DNA of 9,384 nt from an uncultured Eubacteriales bacterium (lineage in GTDB: Bacteria > Bacillota > Clostridia > Christensenellales > Borkfalkiaceae). The DNA is taken from assembly GCA_902767455.1 (NCBI GenBank), contig CACXHH010000056.1, positions 1 to 9,384 of the forward strand. Direction: 5' to 3'. The translations under genes were made by a program, and so were the position numbers. The first letter of the stretch is position 1. Each line of letters opens with the position of its first letter. Under the pieces are notes generated by a model. That model searched no databases and was not told where the DNA came from. It saw only the letters and a program-made list of their open reading frames with translations. Of this stretch, positions 4,779 through 9,384 are shown in pieces.

Positions 4779-6750
4779 ACGCTTTTTTCATAACCAGCCC
4801 GCACCGAGCGGGAAGGTATATTTTAAATCCGTTTCCGTTTTGACTTTCAGCCGAATAAACGTAATCTTTACTTATCCTGTCGTAACCGCCGAACAAACTC
4901 TCGTCCGACGAGATGACGACTTTAAACTTTCCTTCCGAGCCGATCGGGATATAATAATCGGTATAAGAGTCGGTCGGGTGGAAGTTTATCGCGAACACGT
5001 AACCCGCGCGCTCGTAGACGAGTACCTTCGCCCCGTCGTCTATATACAAACTGTGAACGGGTGACGACAAAACGTCGTTAATTCCCAAAAAGTTTATCAT
5101 TTCCTTATCGAAAGCGAGCAGGAACTTATATTTTAACTTGGGATCGTCCGCAAGGTGCCATTGACGGCGGCAGTAGTGATAGCTCCAGCCGTTGCCTTCG
5201 CGCGGGAAGTCTATCCACTCGGGGTGCCCGAATTCGTTGCCCATAAAGTTGAGATACCCTTCGCCGCCCGCCGTCATCGTTATCATGCGGATAAGCTTAT
5301 GGAGCGCGATACCGCGTTCGATAACGGGGTCGCGGCTTTCGATATTCATATCGGTATACATGTTTTTATCGCACAGGCGGAACATTATCGTCTTATCGCC
5401 GACGAGCGCCTGATCGTGCGATTCGGCGTACCCGATATTCTTTTCCATATATCTTCTTCCCGTGAGCTCGCCCCAGACTTCCCACATGTTCCAGTCTTCA
5501 TCGCGGCGCTTTGTCAAAAGCCTTATCCACATATCGGGCTCGCCCATGGCAAGGCGGTAGTCAAAGCCCAGCCCGCCGTATTCGATGGGCAGGCACGCCC
5601 CGGGCATACCCGACATATCTTCGGCGATAGACAAAGCGTAAGCGTTTATCTCCTTTATAAGCGCGTTGGCAAGCTGAAGATAGGTAACGGCCTCGGTGTC
5701 GGTATTCATCGAAAAATACTTGCCGTAATCTGAAAACGCCGTGCCAAGCCCGTGGTCGTGATAGAGCATAGACGTAACCCCGTCGAAACGGAATCCGTCG
5801 AATTTAAATTCGGTCAGCCAGTATTTAACGTTTGATAAAAGGAAGTGGATAACTTCGTTCTTTCCGTAGTTGAACAACTTTGTGCCCCAAGCGGGGTGCT
5901 CGCCTTTCGCGCCGTCGTGGAAAAACTGGTAGGTCGTTCCGTCGAACATATTGATACCTTCGGCAGTGTTCTTGACGGCGTGAGAGTGAACTATATCGAG
6001 AAGAACGCCTATACCCATGCCGTGCGCGGTGTCGATAAGCTTTTTAAGGTCGTCGCTTTGACCGAATCTCGACGAAGGCGCGAAAAACGACGAAACCTGA
6101 TAGCCGAACGAGCCGTAATACGGGTGTTCCATTATCGCCATTATCTGAATATAATTATATCCGAGCTCTTTGACTCTGGGAAGAATATATTTCGTGAACT
6201 CGGCGTAAGTTGAAACTTTGCCTTCTATCTGCGCCATTCCGATATGGCACTCGTATATGAGCGGCGCGCCATTTTTAGGCTTAAAAGCGCCGTTGATCCA
6301 CTTATAGGCGGGCTTATCTTCTATCACGCCGCTCCAGACGTTGGTCGCCGCGTCTTGTTCGACTCGCCTTATATACAGCGGAATACGCTCGAGAATATCG
6401 CCGCCGTGGCGAATTATCGTCTTGACGTGACAGCCGTCGTAAAGCGTATCTTTATCGAGATATATCTCGAAGTTACCGCCGCCCGCGGCGTGCAGTTTCA
6501 ATCTGAATTTATCCCAACCGACCATATCGCCCGTCAGGAAAACTTCGTCCGCGGCAGGCGCCCACTCGCGGTACACCCAACCGTTTTCCGTCTTATGAAA
6601 GCCGTAATAAAGGTGCCCGTTGGCAAATTCCGTTAAAGGGCACCCGCCCGCAAGTTCGCTTCTCTTGCGGTAGTAATTGTCCATACGCGCGTTGATATCG
6701 CCTTCGTACGGTTTCAAGTATCCGTCGATCTCTATGATTTTATACGACAT
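4777..6750 (-). CDS. glgB: 1,4-alpha-glucan branching enzyme, GH13_8-like (eukaryote-type)
   Basis: The enzyme cuts alpha-1,4-glucan chains and rejoins them as alpha-1,6 branches during glycogen synthesis in the cytosol. A CBM48-type beta domain (about residues 45-140) precedes the GH13 barrel and a C-terminal all-beta domain. The catalytic residues are present: nucleophile D323 in RFDGVTSM, acid/base E377 in SIAEDMSG and D446 in ESHDQALVGD; H255 and H257 stand in DIVHSH. Stretches such as YQVSSFFAPSSRFG, GINMFDGT, LLSNVKYWL, GEGYLNFMGNEFGHPEWIDF and YHYCRRQWHL closely recall human GBE1 and plant enzymes, which points to subfamily GH13_8 rather than the common bacterial GH13_9. The length of 657 aa fits. 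GGGGAG lies just before the ATG at 6750, which makes the start firm. The gene has its own promoter and terminator and no other glycogen gene beside it here. Confidence 0.95.
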   Translation of the reverse strand: MSYKIIEIDGYLKPYEGDINARMDNYYRKRSELAGGCPLTEFANGHLYYGFHKTENGWVYREWAPAADEVFLTGDMVGWDKFRLKLHAAGGGNFEIYLDKDTLYDGCHVKTIIRHGGDILERIPLYIRRVEQDAATNVWSGVIEDKPAYKWINGAFKPKNGAPLIYECHIGMAQIEGKVSTYAEFTKYILPRVKELGYNYIQIMAIMEHPYYGSFGYQVSSFFAPSSRFGQSDDLKKLIDTAHGMGIGVLLDIVHSHAVKNTAEGINMFDGTTYQFFHDGAKGEHPAWGTKLFNYGKNEVIHFLLSNVKYWLTEFKFDGFRFDGVTSMLYHDHGLGTAFSDYGKYFSMNTDTEAVTYLQLANALIKEINAYALSIAEDMSGMPGACLPIEYGGLGFDYRLAMGEPDMWIRLLTKRRDEDWNMWEVWGELTGRRYMEKNIGYAESHDQALVGDKTIMFRLCDKNMYTDMNIESRDPVIERGIALHKLIRMITMTAGGEGYLNFMGNEFGHPEWIDFPREGNGWSYHYCRRQWHLADDPKLKYKFLLAFDKEMINFLGINDVLSSPVHSLYIDDGAKVLVYERAGYVFAINFHPTDSYTDYYIPIGSEGKFKVVISSDESLFGGYDRISKDYVYSAESQNGNGFKIYLPARCGLVMKKA

Positions 6751-6769
6751 CTTTTCTCCCCGGAACGCA

Positions 6770-6793
6770 TTTTACGAATACCTTATCGTAAAA
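6770..6793 (-). promoter_or_regulatory. Hairpin in the glgB 5' leader
   Basis: TTTTACGA (6770-6777) pairs perfectly with TCGTAAAA (6786-6793), with an 8-nt loop. It lies between the predicted transcription start (near 6805) and the GGGGAG ribosome site. It is AT-rich and may have no function. Confidence 0.3.
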
Positions 6794-6811
6794 ACGCTCG
6801 GATTTTTTTAT

Positions 6812-6840
6812 ATTATACTACACGCGCAAGTTTTTGTCAA
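6812..6840 (-). promoter_or_regulatory. Consensus SigA promoter for glgB
   Basis: On the minus strand TTGACA (6840-6835), a 17-bp spacer and TATAAT (6817-6812) match the consensus at every position. The predicted leader to the glgB ATG is about 55 nt. A perfect match suggests strong basal transcription, so any control would need an operator or leader element. Confidence 0.92.
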
Positions 6841-6862
6841 CACAAACCCCGAAACCCGTTCG

Positions 6863-6892
6863 CTCGTTTTTCAGGTCGTTCGGAAAAACGAG
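6863..6892. promoter_or_regulatory. Inverted repeat upstream of the glgB promoter
   Basis: CTCGTTTTTC (6863-6872) and GAAAAACGAG (6883-6892) form a perfect 10-bp inverted repeat with a 10-bp centre, starting 22 bp upstream of the glgB -35 box. It has no T-tract, so it is unlikely to be a terminator. It could be a dyad operator for an activator or repressor, or a hairpin in the read-through RNA of the upstream operon. Confidence 0.4.
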
Positions 6893-6906
6893 TCGAATTA
6901 TACGCG

Positions 6907-6934
6907 AAAAACCGACCGAATAACGGTCGGTTTT
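6907..6934 (-). terminator. Intrinsic terminator of the glycosidase/esterase operon
   Basis: AAAACCGACCG (6908-6918) pairs with CGGTCGGTTTT (6924-6934) around AATAA. On the minus strand the G+C part of the stem is followed by five T residues. It lies about 70 bp past the stop of the esterase gene and before the glgB promoter. It is symmetric enough to work in both directions. Confidence 0.85.
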
Positions 6935-7004
6935 AAGAGCGCCAAAGATATTGAACAAAAATCGTCAAACAAGCCGAAATCGCATACGGCAAAAACCGTA
7001 TCGC

Positions 7005-7973
7005 TCAAACTTCGAGCACGCTCGACAGAAGAACGTTCGCGAACAGTTTGCCGAGTTTAATTTGGGAAGCCGAATCGTAGTGGTATATATCGGGTTGAGA
7101 GGGCGGCTCGGCGTTGTATTTGAGCCCTTCGGCTATCGTATCTATATAGTAATGGTTTGCGTCTTCGTCGGCAAGCTTCTTTTTTATGTCGTTTATCGTT
7201 TTAAATTGAGTCCAGGCGGGGCAATCGGAAATGCCCGCGTCGACGAACGCTATTTCCTTTTCGGCGTCTTTATAATATGCGAGAGCGTTTCTTAAATCGG
7301 CGACGAAGTTTCTTTCGAGCGATTCGTATTCGTAGCCCGTGTTGCCGCTCGCGTCGCTTTCGCCCTGCATCCAGCATATCGCTTTGACGACGGGGTAAAG
7401 GTCTTTATCTTCAAGTTTTTTAAGCTCTTCGAGAGCGTAATTGACGGCGCCCGTGTAAAGCGTACCCGTCTTGCCGCTCGACGGCGAACGCCAGTGATTG
7501 ATAAGCGTCGTTCCGCCGTAAGCGTATTTGATAAAGTAAACGGGTTTTATCGGGTCGATTTCCGAAACGGCTTCCGCCATGCCTACTTCGGGACCGAACC
7601 TGTCTACGGCGTAGCCTTGCCCCGTCTTGACGGGCACAAACTGCCCGCCCGAAGTGTTTCCGTCAACGGAGTTTGCGTACGCCATCAAAACGTTACCGAA
7701 CCCTTGCGCGTACTTTTTCGCCTTCTCTTCGCCCATCGTCTTTATAAGATACTGACTGTGCGTATGACCTTCCATATTGCTCTGACCGAGCAATAAAACG
7801 ACCTGAACTTCGTTCGAGTAAACCTTATACGAAGGTGCGGAAGCGGAAGTCGTCGAAGCGTTTTCGGCACCGTTTTTTTCGTTTCCGCAAGCCGCAAGAT
7901 TTAAGCAAAAAGCCGCGAATAACGCGATTATCGCAACAAAACGCAAAAAATTGAATTTGAATTTAACTCTCAT
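7005..7973 (-). CDS. SGNH-hydrolase lipoprotein, sialate O-acetylesterase (SASA) type
   Basis: This is probably a surface-anchored carbohydrate esterase that removes acetyl groups from glycans. The N-terminus has basic residues, a hydrophobic segment (about 9-25) and a lipobox LAAC with Cys29, so it should be exported and lipidated. A Ser/Thr/Ala-rich linker (about 38-48) follows. The fold motifs are VVLLLGQSNMEG (nucleophile S65), YAYGGTTL (block II glycines 153-154), WMQGESD (201-207, typical of SASA proteins, with Gln where many SGNH enzymes have Asn) and PDIYH near the end (D295 and H298 completing the triad). At 322 aa it is complete. Its ATG overlaps the GH43 stop (ATGA), which indicates coupled translation; a GGAG lies about 13 bases upstream, inside the preceding gene. 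The substrate is inferred from the operon; xylan, pectin or sialic acid acetyl groups are all possible. Confidence 0.85.
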   Translation of the reverse strand: MRVKFKFNFLRFVAIIALFAAFCLNLAACGNEKNGAENASTTSASAPSYKVYSNEVQVVLLLGQSNMEGHTHSQYLIKTMGEEKAKKYAQGFGNVLMAYANSVDGNTSGGQFVPVKTGQGYAVDRFGPEVGMAEAVSEIDPIKPVYFIKYAYGGTTLINHWRSPSSGKTGTLYTGAVNYALEELKKLEDKDLYPVVKAICWMQGESDASGNTGYEYESLERNFVADLRNALAYYKDAEKEIAFVDAGISDCPAWTQFKTINDIKKKLADEDANHYYIDTIAEGLKYNAEPPSQPDIYHYDSASQIKLGKLFANVLLSSVLEV

Positions 7974-8839
7974 TTTACTACTAATTCTCCGTTTGAAATC
8001 ATAATATTGTAGATCGCCGCGCGCTCGCCGCCGATGACTGAATTGTTTTCGTGGAAAACGATCTTGTCTTTACCCGAAAAATCTTTGAAGATCATCGCGT
8101 GACCGCAGTCGCAATGGGGAAGGTCGAGCAAAGCGTGGCGATACTTTCCGCCGAGCACGCCCTTTTCGGGGTACGCGACGCCGACCGAGTAAGCATTGCA
8201 GTTTTCCTTTGACCAACTCGACCAGAGAATAAACTTAACGCCGTCGATCTCGTAGACGAAAGGCGCGTCGAACACGTAAACGGGCTTGTCCTTCGGATTC
8301 CACAGCGGGGACGTCGCCCAACCCGACTCGCTCGCCTTGAACAAAAAAATCGGTTCGCCTACGGGCGCGGAGAGATCGTCTTTCAATCTCACGCAGTAAA
8401 GGCTTCCGTCGTAGATCTGTAACCACTCGTGAGAGTAGAGCGCGTAGGGAACGCCGTTTTCGACGTATAACGTAGCGTCGAGAACGAACCAGTTTTCAGG
8501 ACCTAAAAGCGCGCTGAACGGCGTAAACGGTCCTTTGGGGCTATCCGCCACGAGTATCTGGGAGTTGCGTTTTTTATCCTTTACACCGAACGTTCCGAAA
8601 AGATAGTATTTTCCTTTATAATAATGCACTTCGGGCGCCCAAAAGTCGTCGGTAGCCCAAAAGGACTCGTCGGCGACGAATACGGCGTAAGGCTCTATCC
8701 ACTCGGTAAGGTCGGACGATTCGTAAACCTTAAAGCCCTTCTTACCGCCTTCCGCAAAGGAAGCGTACATATAATATTTTTGAGTAAAGCGGTCGGCAAG
8801 GATAAACGGGTCGCGGATCGCAAAGTCTTTTAATTTCAT
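7970..8839 (-). CDS. GH43-like glycoside hydrolase (five-bladed beta-propeller)
   Basis: This intracellular glycosidase probably acts on arabinose- or xylose-containing oligosaccharides. Propeller motifs are visible: IRDPFIL with the likely catalytic base D10, WAPEVHYYKGKYYLF at 67-81, VLDATLYVENG with the likely pKa-modulating D121, and DAPFVYEIDGVKFILWSS from 191. In most GH43 enzymes the general acid is Glu in an EGP-type motif; here that position is D191. H247 in CGHAMIF and H263 in VFHENN lie in the last blade. At 289 aa it is a minimal catalytic domain with no signal peptide or carbohydrate-binding module. AAAGGA lies five bases before the ATG. The gene starts 9 bp after the GH36 gene and overlaps the esterase gene by 4 bp. 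The precise subfamily and substrate are uncertain, and a GH43-related non-classical clade is possible. Confidence 0.85.
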   Translation of the reverse strand: MKLKDFAIRDPFILADRFTQKYYMYASFAEGGKKGFKVYESSDLTEWIEPYAVFVADESFWATDDFWAPEVHYYKGKYYLFGTFGVKDKKRNSQILVADSPKGPFTPFSALLGPENWFVLDATLYVENGVPYALYSHEWLQIYDGSLYCVRLKDDLSAPVGEPIFLFKASESGWATSPLWNPKDKPVYVFDAPFVYEIDGVKFILWSSWSKENCNAYSVGVAYPEKGVLGGKYRHALLDLPHCDCGHAMIFKDFSGKDKIVFHENNSVIGGERAAIYNIMISNGELVVK

Positions 8840-8848
8840 TATAGTCCT

Positions 8849-9384
8849 TTAAACTTTTTCGAGCACGATAAGGCGCGATTGAAATTCTTTTACGGTGAAC
8901 GAGAGATTGAGCCCGACTTTCATATAGAACTCGCCGCGGTATGTCTTTCCGTCGAGATCGTTGCGGTAAAGCGCCTTTTCGTCAAGCCCTTTGAGCTTTA
9001 TAAACCTGCGTATCTTCTGTTTTTTGAGAAGATTGACGTATAAAACGATCGCCGCGCCCTTATCTTTTTGCACGCTCTCGACGGCGAAAGCGTCGCCGTC
9101 AAAGGGCGAGATAAGCCTGTAAAAAGTTCCGTCGAGAATAACTTTATCGTGGTATTTACGGTATATTTCGTTTACTTCTTCAAGCTCTTTAGCTTCTTCG
9201 TCCGTCACTTTTTGCGGATCGAGCTCGAAGCCGTAAGAGCCGAAAAGCGCTATCTGCGCCTTAGTTTTATAACTCGTAACGTCGCAATCGTTTACGTGCG
9301 CACCCATAGTCGCGGGCGGGTACGCGAAAGACGTGCCGTACTGAATAAACAGCCTTTGAACGGGATCGTTTTCGTCGCTCGTCC
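8849..9384 (-). CDS. GH36 alpha-galactosidase, C-terminal part (partial)
   Basis: GH36 enzymes remove terminal alpha-1,6-galactose from raffinose-family oligosaccharides or galactomannan fragments. An ATG at 9307 could be taken as the start, but the frame stays open to the window edge and the upstream 25 codons read TSDENDPVQRLFIQYGTS and then FAYPPATMGAHV, the conserved GH36 block. The gene is therefore truncated by the window and its start lies outside. The Asp in TSD (9376-9374) is at the family's acid/base position; the nucleophile region is not in view. Next come ALFGSYGFELD and YRLISPFDG, then the C-terminal beta-sandwich ending in SRLIVLEKV. The stretch between GAHV and TKAQIALFG is several residues shorter than usual and lacks the common PNH motif. 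No C-terminal anchor is seen. It is the upstream member of the operon, 9 bp before the GH43 gene. Confidence 0.93.
   Translation of the reverse strand, partial: TSDENDPVQRLFIQYGTSFAYPPATMGAHVNDCDVTSYKTKAQIALFGSYGFELDPQKVTDEEAKELEEVNEIYRKYHDKVILDGTFYRLISPFDGDAFAVESVQKDKGAAIVLYVNLLKKQKIRRFIKLKGLDEKALYRNDLDGKTYRGEFYMKVGLNLSFTVKEFQSRLIVLEKV

Noticed and set aside
5155..5733. A 192-codon open frame on the plus strand inside glgB
   Set aside because: It is antisense to a fully conserved catalytic domain and encodes no recognisable motif; the same applies to the other long frames opposite lepA, hemW, the esterase and the GH43 gene.
6897..6902. A second TATAAT on the minus strand upstream of glgB
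   Set aside because: No acceptable -35 hexamer lies 16-18 bp upstream, and it is close to the operon terminator; the promoter at 6812-6840 is far better.
6984..7001. ATACGG/CCGTAT hairpin just past the esterase stop as terminator
   Set aside because: The stem is only 6 bp with no T-tract on the minus strand; the stem at 6907-6934 is the better terminator.
8849..9307. A separate 152-aa protein starting at the ATG at 9307
   Set aside because: The frame is open upstream to the window edge and those 25 codons encode the conserved GH36 acid/base block, so the ATG is an internal Met.

Overview
The window looks like part of a chromosome from an uncultured, gut-type member of the Bacillota (Clostridia). 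The signs are the tight lepA-hemW pair usual in Firmicutes, consensus sigma-70/SigA-type promoters (TTGACA or TTGCAA, 17-bp spacer, TATAAT), a Gram-positive-style lipoprotein, short operons with ATGA or GTGA overlaps, and genes for complex-carbohydrate use. The placement rests on gene content and style only. A closer guess such as a Christensenellales-like lineage would be speculation.

Layout, left to right. Bases 1-333 (minus) are the N-terminal PHP domain of DNA polymerase III alpha (dnaE), cut by the window edge. Bases 334-673 hold no gene but carry two head-to-tail copies of a structured repeat and a three-way-junction palindrome. Then come hemW and lepA (minus), read from a promoter at 3718-3746 through a leader with two possible hairpins. 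Diverging from lepA is a cytoplasmic glycerophosphodiester phosphodiesterase (plus, 3822-4532) whose promoter implies a leaderless mRNA. A third copy of the repeat follows its stop codon directly, and a bidirectional terminator separates it from the convergent branching-enzyme gene glgB (minus, 4777-6750), which has its own consensus promoter.

The right-hand part is a minus-strand carbohydrate operon, entering from beyond the window: GH36 alpha-galactosidase (5' part missing), 9-bp gap, GH43-like glycosidase, 4-bp overlap, SGNH/sialate-O-acetylesterase-type lipoprotein, then a terminator at 6907-6934. Together these suggest that acetylated, galactose- and pentose-decorated plant or host glycans are deacetylated at the cell surface and that imported oligosaccharides are cut inside the cell. 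The branching enzyme would serve glycogen storage of surplus sugar.

The most unusual item is the repeat family at 344-451, 452-587 and 4533-4662. The three copies differ in sequence but share the same fold: an AT-rich hairpin, then a two-tier stem with a 5-nt/2-nt internal loop and a TAAAT apical loop. Stem bases change in a compensatory way while loop features are kept, as expected of a structured RNA or a hairpin-forming mobile repeat. I do not recognise it as a known family.
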